Below, piece after piece: positions 1 to 9,216 of a DNA stretch of 64,000 bases. This DNA is from Eutrophobius brisbanensis. Its GTDB lineage: Bacteria; Pseudomonadota; Gammaproteobacteria; Eutrophobiales; Eutrophobiaceae. The first letter of the stretch is position 1; every line of letters begins with the position of its first letter. The stretch is taken from assembly GCA_038131795.1 (NCBI GenBank), contig JAYPQE010000003.1, positions 1,922,001 through 1,986,000 on the forward strand. The letters are read 5' to 3'. The position numbers and the translations under genes are program-made. A model generated the notes under the pieces. That model worked only from the letters and a program-made list of their open reading frames with translations, ran no database searches and was not told the origin of the DNA.

Positions 1-121
1 AGGCCATGGTCCCGCCGCTGACCCCGGGGATAACATCCGCAGTACCCATGCAGAAGCCTTTGAGTACCAGGTTTAATGTTGAATGGTTTTCAGAAGCCTG
101 TAAATCAGATTTAATATCCAT
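1..121 (-). CDS. DUF368 membrane protein, 5' part only
   Basis: The first 40 codons of a minus-strand gene that runs off the left window edge. The start is the ATG at 121-119. The visible protein has a short polar leader and then KGFCMGTADVIPGVSGGTMA, the glycine-rich opening motif typical of DUF368 polytopic membrane proteins. Members of this family have been linked to undecaprenyl-phosphate recycling. That role is family knowledge and cannot be tested here, because all transmembrane segments lie outside the window. The gene is co-directional with hemE, separated by 150 bp that contain R2 repeat copies. Confidence 0.75.
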   Translation of the reverse strand, partial: MDIKSDLQASENHSTLNLVLKGFCMGTADVIPGVSGGTMA

Positions 122-140
122 AAATATTAATACTAGTAAA

Positions 141-277
141 GGGTGAGGGATTAGGAGTGAGAAGACAGGTGATTGGTATGAAGTGATCCCAGTTGATATA
201 TAGTATGACCATGCATAATGTCTAGATTTCTGGTTACAAATGCTAAATCCTTACTCCTGACTCCTCACCCCTCACTT
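141..277. repeat. R2 repeat, inverted pair
   Basis: A purine-rich tract (gggtgagggattaggagtga, from 141) is answered by a pyrimidine-rich tract ending near 277 (cctgactcctcacccctcac). The two arms are imperfect inverted copies about 90 bp apart. The right arm includes the hemE stop codon. The same sequence type recurs near 30.74, 33.58-33.70, 40.72 and 41.21-41.27 kb. Confidence 0.6.
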
Positions 278-1336
278 GTGGTATTCAGCACTCAACTCAT
301 GCACTGCATCCACCAGTGCGGCGACATTGTCCGGATCAATTTCCGGATGGATACCATGCCCAAGGTTAAATACATGCCCATCCCCGTGTCCGAAGGATTT
401 AAGGATATTACCGACTTCTGTCCGAATCCTGTCCGGGTTGGAATATAAAACTGCAGTGTCGAGATTTCCCTGTAAGGCCACCCGAACTCCTACCTTGCGT
501 CTTGCATAACCAATATCCACACCCCAGTCCAGTCCGACCGCATCACATCCTGTGGCAGCGATCTGATCAAGCCACATACCTCCGCTTTTGGTAAACAGGA
601 TTATGGGTATATCTTTTGCTCCCGGGACCTGCTTGATTGCATCGACAATCTGGCGCATATACTGCAATGAAAATTCTGGATAGCTGGCATTTGACAACGC
701 CCCACCCCAGGAATCAAATACCATAACCACATTTACACCTGCGCTGATCTGCGCCTTGAGGTATTCAGTAATAGACCTGGCGAGCAAGTCTAACAAGCTA
801 TGAAGGGTATTTGGATCCTGATATAGCATGCCCTTGGCATGACTGAATTCCTTGCTCGAAGCCCCTTCAATCATATAAGTGGCGATTGTCCAGGGACTAC
901 CGGCAAATCCGATCAATGGGACTTCACCAGCAAGTTCCTGTTTTATCAACCTGACTGCATCCATAACATATCGAAGCTCAGATTCCGGATCCGGCACACC
1001 AAGACTGTCAACGTCTGCCTTAGACCTTATTACTTTTTCAAACCTAGGTCCCTGCTTCTCGACAACACTCAATCCCAACCCCATTGCATCTGGAATGGTC
1101 AGTATGTCAGAAAACAAAATGGCAGCATCTAATGGAAAACGCCTTAATGGCTGCAGGGTAACCTCGCATGCCAACTCAGGGGTCTGGCATAACTTGACGA
1201 AACTGCCTGCCTGTTCCCGGGTCTTTCGATATTCCGGCAAGTAACGTCCCGCCTGGCGCATGATCCACACCGGGGTCATGTCCACAGGCTTGCATTGCAG
1301 TGCACGGATTAGTCGATCGTTTTTTAATTTGGACAT
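272..1336 (-). CDS. hemE: Uroporphyrinogen decarboxylase
   Basis: HemE removes four carboxyl groups from uroporphyrinogen III to give coproporphyrinogen III, a cytoplasmic step of heme synthesis. The 354-residue length is normal for the family. The N-terminal signature RQAGRYLPEYR (residues 27-37) is intact, followed by the GFAGSPWTIATYMIEG segment and a C-terminal NLGHGIHPEIDPDNV motif. The stop codon lies inside an R2 repeat, so the 3' untranslated region begins with repeat DNA. The gene is separated from upstream gltD by about 400 bp with an R1 inverted pair, so it is probably transcribed independently. I see no frameshift or missing motif. A second porphyrin gene, hemA, lies far away at 50.2 kb. 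Confidence 0.97.
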   Translation of the reverse strand: MSKLKNDRLIRALQCKPVDMTPVWIMRQAGRYLPEYRKTREQAGSFVKLCQTPELACEVTLQPLRRFPLDAAILFSDILTIPDAMGLGLSVVEKQGPRFEKVIRSKADVDSLGVPDPESELRYVMDAVRLIKQELAGEVPLIGFAGSPWTIATYMIEGASSKEFSHAKGMLYQDPNTLHSLLDLLARSITEYLKAQISAGVNVVMVFDSWGGALSNASYPEFSLQYMRQIVDAIKQVPGAKDIPIILFTKSGGMWLDQIAATGCDAVGLDWGVDIGYARRKVGVRVALQGNLDTAVLYSNPDRIRTEVGNILKSFGHGDGHVFNLGHGIHPEIDPDNVAALVDAVHELSAEYHK

Positions 1337-1416
1337 TTGATGTTTAAGCTCGTGAATTTTAATAAATAATACAGTAATTCAGACCTGACACATAGAGGTG
1401 AACAAACTATGTAATA

Positions 1417-1715
1417 GGCAGGATTTACAGGATTTATTCAGGATAAACAGGATAAAAATTAAATTTATTTCTCACGTTATTTAAATTTTTAGTAAACGAA
1501 TAGAAATAGAAATTATATTAGATCTTATAAATGGACATGATTAACAAGATTTACACGATTTGTTTGTAATAAGAATAATTTTTATCTTGTAAACCCTGTC
1601 TATTAAAATCTTTTATTGGAATCTATGGATTGAATGTTGGAGATAATCAATCCGAAGACTCGATCAACTTTATGATTTATCCTGTTCATCCTGAATAAAT
1701 CCTGTAAATCCTGTC
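1417..1715. repeat. R1 repeat inverted pair between hemE and gltD
   Basis: The 406-bp gap 1337-1742 holds no gene. A roughly 40-bp R1 tract at 1417-1456 (ggatttacaggatttattca core) has a near-identical reverse complement at 1676-1715, with only about two mismatches. Inside the pair are shorter, weaker R1 copies around 1533-1561 and 1591-1610, also in opposite orientations, so the arrangement is nested. The inner DNA is AT-rich with no open frame of note. The structure resembles a small foldback or MITE-like element, but no target duplication can be proved by eye. Confidence 0.75.
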
Positions 1716-1742
1716 TATTTTTCCAGGATCGACTACTCAGAT

Positions 1743-3179
1743 TTACAGTGGAGCCGGCAGGTCTGACTCTCCCATCAGATATTGATCAATCCCACGAGCA
1801 GCTGAACGCCCCTCGGCAATGGCCCAGACAATCAGGGACTGACCACGTTGCATGTCCCCTGCCGTAAAGACACCATCAATATTGGTCATCCAGTTTTTGT
1901 CCCTGTTCACATTCCCGCGATCAGTCAAATCAACGCCAAGTTGTTCAATCATCCCTGGTTTTTCAGGCCCGACAAACCCCATTGCCAGAAACACCAGATC
2001 TGCGGCGATTCTAAATTCAGAACCAGGAACCTCTTCAAAACTCATCCTGCCGTCCACGTTTTTCATTTCAACCTGGACCAACTCAAGCTCTTTAACCTGG
2101 CCATTTCCATCATCAATAAATTGTTTAGTTGATACGGAATACACTCGCTCCACACCTTCTTCATGGGCAGATGCGACCCGGTAGATTCTGGGCCACTCAG
2201 GCCAGGGGTTATCTTCTGAACGGCCAGCAGGGAGTTTAGGCATAATTTCCAATTGATGTACAGATGCAGCACCATGACGATTTGCCGTACCCAGACAATC
2301 GGCACCAGTATCGCCACCACCGATAATGACCACGTGCTTATCCTTTGCATTAATCACTTCCTCATCATCACCTTCGCATTGTTTGTTCTGCAAAGTCAGA
2401 TAGTCCATTGCGTAATAGATCCCTGTTAAATCACGGCCCGGTGCTGGCAGGTCGCGTGGTGCACAGGCGCCACCGGCCAGTAATATGGCATCATAATCCT
2501 GCTTTAACTGATCGACAGATATGTTTTCGCCTACATGGGCATTGGTGATGAATTCAACACCTTCTTTTTCCATTTGGTCCAACCGTCTGTCCAGCTGATT
2601 TTTTTCCATCTTGAACTCGGGGATACCATACCTTAATAAACCACCAATACGATCACTGCGTTCAAATACCGTCACACTGTGACCAGCCCTGCGTAATTGT
2701 TGTGCCGCGGCCAGACCGGCAGGACCTGAACCGGCGATTGCGACTTTCTTGCCAGTTTCTTTTTCCGGCGGTTCAGGTTTAATCCAGCCGTTCTCCCAGG
2801 CCTTATCAATAATAGAAAGTTCCACTGCCTTAATCGTCACCGGATCATCATTAATCCCCAGTACACAGGAACCTTCACACGGCGCGGGACAAAGCGTCCC
2901 GGTAAATTCAGGGAAGTTATTGGTAGCATGAAGCCGCTCTATAGCCTCCAGCCATTGGTCACGGTAGACCAGATCATTCCAGTCGGGAATCAGGTTACCC
3001 AATGGACAACCTTCATGGCAGAACGGTATACCACAATCCATACACCGTGAGGCCTGGGTCTTTAACGGGGCCACTGGCCATGGTGACATGACCTGTTTCC
3101 AGTCTTTAACACGTTCCTCCACTGGGCGATACGGTTGCTTCTCCCGGTGGTGCTCCATAAAACCAGTAATTTTACCCAT
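1743..3179 (-). CDS. gltD: Glutamate synthase small (beta) subunit
   Basis: This is the beta subunit of NADPH-dependent GOGAT. It takes electrons from NADPH through FAD and passes them to GltB, which makes glutamate from glutamine and 2-oxoglutarate. The 478-residue protein shows the N-terminal iron-sulfur cysteines C46, C49, C54, C58 and C97, C101, C105. The FAD-binding GxGxxG lies at 150-155 (VAIAGSGPAGLAAAQ), and a second nucleotide-binding motif, VVIIGGGDTGADC, lies near residue 290. Its start overlaps the gltB stop by 8 bp, so the two are translationally coupled in the order gltB-gltD. Homologous beta-like subunits serve other enzymes, but the partner here is unambiguous. Confidence 0.97.
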   Translation of the reverse strand: MGKITGFMEHHREKQPYRPVEERVKDWKQVMSPWPVAPLKTQASRCMDCGIPFCHEGCPLGNLIPDWNDLVYRDQWLEAIERLHATNNFPEFTGTLCPAPCEGSCVLGINDDPVTIKAVELSIIDKAWENGWIKPEPPEKETGKKVAIAGSGPAGLAAAQQLRRAGHSVTVFERSDRIGGLLRYGIPEFKMEKNQLDRRLDQMEKEGVEFITNAHVGENISVDQLKQDYDAILLAGGACAPRDLPAPGRDLTGIYYAMDYLTLQNKQCEGDDEEVINAKDKHVVIIGGGDTGADCLGTANRHGAASVHQLEIMPKLPAGRSEDNPWPEWPRIYRVASAHEEGVERVYSVSTKQFIDDGNGQVKELELVQVEMKNVDGRMSFEEVPGSEFRIAADLVFLAMGFVGPEKPGMIEQLGVDLTDRGNVNRDKNWMTNIDGVFTAGDMQRGQSLIVWAIAEGRSAARGIDQYLMGESDLPAPL

Positions 3180-6100
3180 GTGCGGCCTCCATGACGGCTT
3201 CGTCTTCTGACATACCGGTTTCTCTTGCCTTCTTAATGGCTTCCAGGACGCGTTTATAGTCCCTGGGCATAACCTTCACAAATTTTTGCTGATACTCGTC
3301 CCAGTTTTCCAGGATACGTTGAGCGACAGTACTCTGGGTATATTGGTGATGCTTGGTGAGTAGATCTTTGACTGATTTGATATCTTCCTTCTCCAGGGTC
3401 TCAAGATCCACCATACCCATGTTGCAGCGGATATTAAATTCGTTGTCTTCATCCAGAACGTAGGCAATACCACCTGACATACCTGCTGCAAAATTACGTC
3501 CCGTCTTCCCAATTACGACTATCTTGCCGCCGGTCATATATTCACAACCATGATCACCTATCCCTTCAACCACGGCACTGACACCACTGTTGCGTACTGC
3601 AAAACGTTCCCCGGCAATTCCACGGATAAATGCCTCTCCATTGGTGGCGCCATAGAGCAGGACATTACCAACTATAATATTTTCTTCGGGAACAAAGGTT
3701 GAGTGTTTGGGTGGATATACGATAATCCTGCCACCAGACAGGCCTTTACCCAGATAATCATTCGCGTCACCTTCCAGGGTAAAGGTAACCCCACGAGGCA
3801 GAAAAGCACCAAAACTCATACCTGAGGATCCATTAAAATGGACATGAATGGTGTCTTCCGGCAGGCCTTCACCACCATATCGTTTGGTTATTTCATAACC
3901 AAGAATGGTGCCCACTGTACGGTTGATATTATGAATCGGCAAAATGATATCCACCGGTTTCTTCTCTTCCAGGGCAGGCTTACAAAGTGGCACCAGGGTT
4001 GTCATGTCCAATGAGTTTTCCAACCCATGGTCCTGGGTGGTGGTGCAGTAGATACCCACCCCTGGTTCGGCATGAGGTTTCTTCAATAATTTTGAGAAAT
4101 CCAGGCCTTGTGCTTTCCAATGGTCCACGGCTTTTTTCACATCAAGCTTTTCAACATGTCCAATCATTTCGTCCATAGTACGAAAACCCAATTGTGACAT
4201 GTATTCGCGAATTTCTTCTGCGACAAATTTAAAATAATTTTCAACAAACTCAGGTTGTCCACCAAATTTCTTTCTAAGTTCCGGATTTTGTGTGGCAACC
4301 CCCACTGGACAGGTATTCAAATGACAAACCCGCATCATGATACATCCCATCACAACCAGCGGTGCAGTGGAAAACCCGAACTCTTCGGCGCCTAACAGGG
4401 CAGCAACAATCACGTCACGACCTGTTTTTAACTGGCCGTCAGTCTGAACAACGATACGGTCACGCAGTTTATTCTGCACCAGTACCTGCTGGGTCTCGGC
4501 AAGTCCAAGCTCCCATGGCAGGCCAGCATGTTTCAATGAACTGATAGGTGATGCACCCGTTCCGCCATCGTAACCTGAGATTAATACCACATCTGAGTGG
4601 GCCTTTGCGACACCGGCGGCAACGGTACCAACACCCACTTCTGCCACCAGCTTAACGTGTATCCTGGCTTTTGGATTTGCATTCTTCAGGTCATGGATCA
4701 ACTGAGCCAGGTCTTCAATAGAATAAATATCATGGTGAGGCGGTGGTGAAATCAAACCAACGCCAGCGGTTGAATGCCTTACCTTGGCTATCCATGGATA
4801 AACCTTGGCACCGGGTAATTGCCCTCCTTCACCGGGCTTGGCACCTTGTGCCATTTTAATTTGTATATCATCGGCATTGGCCAGATATTCACTGGTGACG
4901 CCGAAGCGACCAGACGCTACCTGCTTGATTGCACTTCTGCGTAAATCACCATTTTCATCAGGTGTAAACCTGGCGGGGTCTTCACCACCTTCGCCGGTAT
5001 TGGATTTACCACCAATACGATTCATGGCAATAGCCAGGGTTTCGTGCGCCTCCTGACTGATTGATCCATAAGACATGGCCCCGGTAGAAAACCGTTTCAT
5101 GATGTTTTCTATGGGTTCAACTTCTTCAATAGGAATTGGCTTCAGAGCAAATTTAAAATCAAACAGTCCTCGCAAGGTTGCCAGGTTCTCATTTTGATTG
5201 TCTACCAGCTCGGTATATTCCTTGAATATTTTATACTGGCCTGACCTTGTTGCATGCTGAAGTTTAAATACAGTACGCGGATTAAATAAATGATATTCAC
5301 CGTCACGACGCCATTGATATTCTCCACCCCATTCCAGATCAGGGTGCTTCACTTTCCTTTCTGGATAGGCATTGTGGTGCCTCAGGCCGGTTTCTTTGGC
5401 AACTACATCAAGGCCAATGCCACCAATCCTGGAGGCCGTCCAGGTAAAATAACTGTCTATCAGGTCCTTGTTAAGGCCAATGGCCTCAAAAATCTGTGCC
5501 CCACGATATGATTGCACAGTAGAGATACCCATCTTGGACATGGTCTTGTTTAAGCCTTTATCCACGGCCTTAATGAAATTTTTCACAGCAGTGGTGTAAT
5601 CCATTTCAGTTACATAGCCTTCACCAATCATGTCACCTATGGATTCAAAAGCCAGGTAAGGATTAATGGCACCGGCGCCATACCCTATTAATACCGCAAA
5701 ATGATGCACTTCTCTGGGTTCACCTGACTCCACAACTAACCCAACGCTGGTACGGCAACCCTTTTTGATCAGGTGGTGATGTACTGCGGAAGTCGCCAAT
5801 AATGCCGGAATGGGAGCAAGTTCGCTGGTGACACCTCTATCTGTGAGAATAATAAAAGAATGACCATCACGGGCTGCCGCCTCAGCTTGTTTACAAATTT
5901 CAATGATTGCCTGACCCAGGCCTTCGCCTCCTTGTTTAACCGGAAAAACGATGGAAATTTCGCTGCTGCTATGGCCGGAAACATTAATGTCTCGCAGTTT
6001 GGCCAGTTCTTCGTTGGTCAATACCGGCGACGGTATCCTTACCTGTCTACAACTTTGTGGTGTTGGCTCCAGTAAATTACTTTCCGGCCCAATGGTGGTT

Positions 6101-7737
6101 GCTACCTGGGTGACCAGCTCTTCGCGTATACCATCTAACGGGGGGTTGGTAACCTGGGCAAAGAGTTGTTTGAAATAATCATATAAAAGCCTGGGACGAT
6201 TCGACAGTACTGCAAGAGCGGTGTCGGTGCCCATTGAACCGATGGGTTCCAGACCCTTATTAGCCATGGGTGCCAGTATGATTTTCAGTTCTTCGTGAGT
6301 ATAACCAAAGGCCTGTTGACGTTGTAATAAGGTCTCAGGATCTGATCCATGAATCTGTTTTGGTAAGGGTAGTTTTTGAATCGGAATCAGGTTTTGTTTC
6401 AACCAGTCTGCATACGGATGGGCCGTAACATACCTACCTTTCAATTCCGCATCATCAATGATACGCCCTTCCTTGGTATCAACCAGGAAGATCCTTCCGG
6501 GATGCAGGCGTTCCTTAACCTTAACATTTTCGGGTGACACTTCGAGGACACCAACCTCAGACGCCATAATCACCATATCATCCTTGGTGACATAATAACG
6601 CGAAGGTCTAAGGCCATTTCTGTCCAGTACAGCGCCAATGACATCACCGTCTGTAAAGGCGATGGATGCCGGGCCGTCCCATGGCTCCATCAGGCAGGCA
6701 TGATATTCATAAAAGGCCTTTCTCTCCTCGTCCATCGTCTCATGACCACTCCAGGCCTCGGGTATCATCATCAAAATGGCGTGGGAAAGCGGCCGGCCCG
6801 TCATATATAGAAATTCCATTACATTATCAAACGTCGCCGAATCACTGGCGCCTTCAAATACAATGGGGAAAATCTTCTGCAGATCTTCTCCGAATAACGG
6901 TGATTCACACAGCGCCTCCCTGGCACGCATCCAGTTCATGTTGCCCCTTAAAGTATTGATCTCACCGTTATGAGCGATATAACGAAAAGGCTGCGCAAGC
7001 TGCCATGATGGAAATGTGTTGGTTGAAAACCGTTGATGGACCAGGGCAAGTGCCGATTCCACGTCCTCTTCGGAAAGATCTGGATACATGGGTTCCAGCT
7101 GTGTCCCTGTGAGCATACCTTTGTAGACAATGGTCTTGTTTGAAAGGCTAGGAAAATAAAAATGTTCTTTTTCGTCAATATTACTGTTGGCAACTGCGTG
7201 CTCAGTCAGTTTACGAATAACATATAATTTACGTTCAAATACATCAGGATCACTAACTGAATCTCCACGACCAATAAACACCTGCCTGAAGGCAGGTTCA
7301 CCTGACTTGGCTGTCTCTCCGAGCAGAGAATCATCTGTAGGAATGTCTCGCCAGCCCAGTAATGTCTGGCCTTCATCAGCAATCACCTGTTCCAGTGTCT
7401 GCTGGCAAAATTTTGATTCTTCAGGATCGCGTGGCAGGAACACCAGCCCCACACCATATTCTCCTGCATCCGGCAGATTGATATTCAGATCATTGCATAC
7501 GCGTTGGTAAAATTTGTGAGGTACCTGTATAAGGATCCCCACGCCGTCACCGGTGTTCTCTTCACATCCACACGCCCCCCTGTGCAACAGGTTTTGAAGA
7601 ATCGTCAGGGCATTTTCAACAATCTTCCTGGACTTTCTGCCCTTCATATCGACCACAAAACCTACACCACAGGCATCGTGTTCCTGTGAAGGCTCATATA
7701 ATCCCTGGGCAATAGGAGGTCCTACGAATTTCTTCAT
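3172..7737 (-). CDS. gltB: Glutamate synthase large (alpha) subunit
   Basis: This is the catalytic subunit of NADPH-GOGAT, 1521 residues, full length for the bacterial family. The class II glutamine amidotransferase domain begins at Cys23 (HDACGVGF), which implies removal of a 22-residue propeptide to expose the nucleophile. The central and FMN-binding synthase domains follow. The 3Fe-4S motif C-x5-C-x4-C (CIMMRVCHLNTC) sits near residues 1131-1142, and the C-terminal GXGXG beta-helix (GGEGLPED to GKTGRNFAAGMSGG) closes the protein. It is the first gene of the gltBD operon. About 340 bp of non-coding DNA upstream separate it from dgt and probably carry the promoter. Confidence 0.98.
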   Translation of the reverse strand: MKKFVGPPIAQGLYEPSQEHDACGVGFVVDMKGRKSRKIVENALTILQNLLHRGACGCEENTGDGVGILIQVPHKFYQRVCNDLNINLPDAGEYGVGLVFLPRDPEESKFCQQTLEQVIADEGQTLLGWRDIPTDDSLLGETAKSGEPAFRQVFIGRGDSVSDPDVFERKLYVIRKLTEHAVANSNIDEKEHFYFPSLSNKTIVYKGMLTGTQLEPMYPDLSEEDVESALALVHQRFSTNTFPSWQLAQPFRYIAHNGEINTLRGNMNWMRAREALCESPLFGEDLQKIFPIVFEGASDSATFDNVMEFLYMTGRPLSHAILMMIPEAWSGHETMDEERKAFYEYHACLMEPWDGPASIAFTDGDVIGAVLDRNGLRPSRYYVTKDDMVIMASEVGVLEVSPENVKVKERLHPGRIFLVDTKEGRIIDDAELKGRYVTAHPYADWLKQNLIPIQKLPLPKQIHGSDPETLLQRQQAFGYTHEELKIILAPMANKGLEPIGSMGTDTALAVLSNRPRLLYDYFKQLFAQVTNPPLDGIREELVTQVATTIGPESNLLEPTPQSCRQVRIPSPVLTNEELAKLRDINVSGHSSSEISIVFPVKQGGEGLGQAIIEICKQAEAAARDGHSFIILTDRGVTSELAPIPALLATSAVHHHLIKKGCRTSVGLVVESGEPREVHHFAVLIGYGAGAINPYLAFESIGDMIGEGYVTEMDYTTAVKNFIKAVDKGLNKTMSKMGISTVQSYRGAQIFEAIGLNKDLIDSYFTWTASRIGGIGLDVVAKETGLRHHNAYPERKVKHPDLEWGGEYQWRRDGEYHLFNPRTVFKLQHATRSGQYKIFKEYTELVDNQNENLATLRGLFDFKFALKPIPIEEVEPIENIMKRFSTGAMSYGSISQEAHETLAIAMNRIGGKSNTGEGGEDPARFTPDENGDLRRSAIKQVASGRFGVTSEYLANADDIQIKMAQGAKPGEGGQLPGAKVYPWIAKVRHSTAGVGLISPPPHHDIYSIEDLAQLIHDLKNANPKARIHVKLVAEVGVGTVAAGVAKAHSDVVLISGYDGGTGASPISSLKHAGLPWELGLAETQQVLVQNKLRDRIVVQTDGQLKTGRDVIVAALLGAEEFGFSTAPLVVMGCIMMRVCHLNTCPVGVATQNPELRKKFGGQPEFVENYFKFVAEEIREYMSQLGFRTMDEMIGHVEKLDVKKAVDHWKAQGLDFSKLLKKPHAEPGVGIYCTTTQDHGLENSLDMTTLVPLCKPALEEKKPVDIILPIHNINRTVGTILGYEITKRYGGEGLPEDTIHVHFNGSSGMSFGAFLPRGVTFTLEGDANDYLGKGLSGGRIIVYPPKHSTFVPEENIIVGNVLLYGATNGEAFIRGIAGERFAVRNSGVSAVVEGIGDHGCEYMTGGKIVVIGKTGRNFAAGMSGGIAYVLDEDNEFNIRCNMGMVDLETLEKEDIKSVKDLLTKHHQYTQSTVAQRILENWDEYQQKFVKVMPRDYKRVLEAIKKARETGMSEDEAVMEAAHG

Positions 7738-8076
7738 TTAGTTTTTCACCATTTGACTGTGGGTCCCTGGCGTTCTTCCTGTGAACCTGAAACCGGCAAT
7801 GTCCATTGTTATGGGTACTCAAGAAACACCGCTCCTCCAGCGGCTTGTGTACCATTATCTTATGCAAAAAAGGATAGTGATTATATTCGAGAGCTACATT
7901 TAAGTCACTAACAACATAGAACCTATACATGAAGATAAACGACTTAAAGCAGTATTTCGAGGATATTTACGACATTTTACGAAAATTAGACGATGTTTAA
8001 TGAGAAGAAAAAGTTATTTTCAGTCCCAATTGGGCGCTTGAGGGTAATTCTTTAGGTAAAACTGTATGTTGATGGG
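7738..8076. other. Gap upstream of gltB, no gene seen
   Basis: This 339-bp gap lies between the dgt stop and the gltB start, both on the minus strand. I find no RNA gene and no convincing coding frame; a 23-codon plus-strand frame at 7929-8000 has no supporting context. The gap presumably holds the gltBD promoter and any nitrogen-responsive sites, but I cannot point to a specific operator. Confidence 0.5.
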
Positions 8077-9204
8077 TTATTTGCTGATTCGCTCAGCCTC
8101 TGCGATGGCAAAGCGATCAGTCATCCCCGCAATATAATCAGCGATGATGCGTGCCCTGTCACTATCCGCTTCCACCCGGGCCAGGCGTTGACGTAATTCC
8201 CCGTTATACAAGTTGTCGCTATTCATATAACTGACAAATAACCGGCGGACGATTTCCCGTGCCTGATTTGACATGTTCAATACTTTTTCATGACGGTAGA
8301 GGTTCTTTGACAAAAAGCGCTTCAATTCCAGGTGTAACTCCTGAATAGTCGCACTGAAACCTATGAGTGGTCGCGCAAGGTTTCTTACATCGTCTATATC
8401 GCGGATATTGCATTGCTGAATATTGGTTTCTGTTGTTTCAATAAGATCCATAACGACTTTGTTGATCATCCTGCGAATCAATTCATGCTTTGTCCGTTTT
8501 GAATCAAGCCCCTTCCAGGTTTCAATCACATATTCATATTGCTCTCGAAACAGTTCACATTCAGCCAGTTGTTCAAAATTTAGCAGGCCAGCGCGGATAC
8601 CATCATCGACATCATGATTGTTATAGGCGATCTCATCGGCCAGATTGGCAATCTGCGCTTCCAGGCATGGCATTTTATTTTCCAGGAATCGCTTACCTAC
8701 ATCCCCAAGGGTCCTGGCATTTTTTTTTGAACAGTGTTTGAGTATCCCTTCCCTGGTTTCATAGCTTAGATTCAGTCCGGGAAACTCTGCATATTTTTCC
8801 TCAAGTTCATCAACTACCCTGAGTGATTGCAAGTTGTGTTCAAACCCGCCATATTCTTTCATGCATTCATTTAATGCATCCTGTCCAGCATGCCCAAAAG
8901 GGGTATGGCCAAGATCGTGGGCCAGGCAAATGGCCTCCGTCAGATCTTCATTTAAGCGCAACCGTCGAGCGACCGTTCTGCCTATCTGTGAGACCTCAAG
9001 AGAATGGGTAAGACGTGTCCGAAACATATCGCCTTCGTGATTGACAAACACTTGGGTTTTATATTCCAGCCTCCTAAACGCGGAGCTATGGACAATTCTG
9101 TCTCTGTCTCTTTGATATTCACTTCTCAGGCCAGCTCCCGGTTCCGGATTTTTCCTGCCCCTGGAATTTGCCTCTCTGGCTGCGTATTCCGCCAGTTCAT
9201 ACAT
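8077..9204 (-). CDS. dgt: dGTP triphosphohydrolase-like HD protein
   Basis: An HD-superfamily dNTP triphosphohydrolase of 375 residues. It belongs to the shorter Dgt-like type rather than the roughly 500-residue E. coli Dgt. The metal-binding H...HD...D pattern is visible: RTRLTHSLEVSQIGR with H67, then LAHDLGHTPFGHAGQDAL with H96-D97. The conserved NLADEIAYNNHDVDDG segment follows. Family members cleave dNTPs to deoxynucleoside and tripolyphosphate and affect dNTP pool balance; which dNTP is used here cannot be read from sequence. It lies 12 bp downstream of aroB and appears co-transcribed with aroK-aroB, a common gammaproteobacterial neighbourhood. Confidence 0.9.
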   Translation of the reverse strand: MYELAEYAAREANSRGRKNPEPGAGLRSEYQRDRDRIVHSSAFRRLEYKTQVFVNHEGDMFRTRLTHSLEVSQIGRTVARRLRLNEDLTEAICLAHDLGHTPFGHAGQDALNECMKEYGGFEHNLQSLRVVDELEEKYAEFPGLNLSYETREGILKHCSKKNARTLGDVGKRFLENKMPCLEAQIANLADEIAYNNHDVDDGIRAGLLNFEQLAECELFREQYEYVIETWKGLDSKRTKHELIRRMINKVVMDLIETTETNIQQCNIRDIDDVRNLARPLIGFSATIQELHLELKRFLSKNLYRHEKVLNMSNQAREIVRRLFVSYMNSDNLYNGELRQRLARVEADSDRARIIADYIAGMTDRFAIAEAERISK

Positions 9205-9216
9205 GGTATGACTATC

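Noticed and set aside
7929..8000. A 23-codon plus-strand frame in the gltB-dgt gap
   Set aside because: It is a chance-length frame with no clear ribosome-binding site and no known match.
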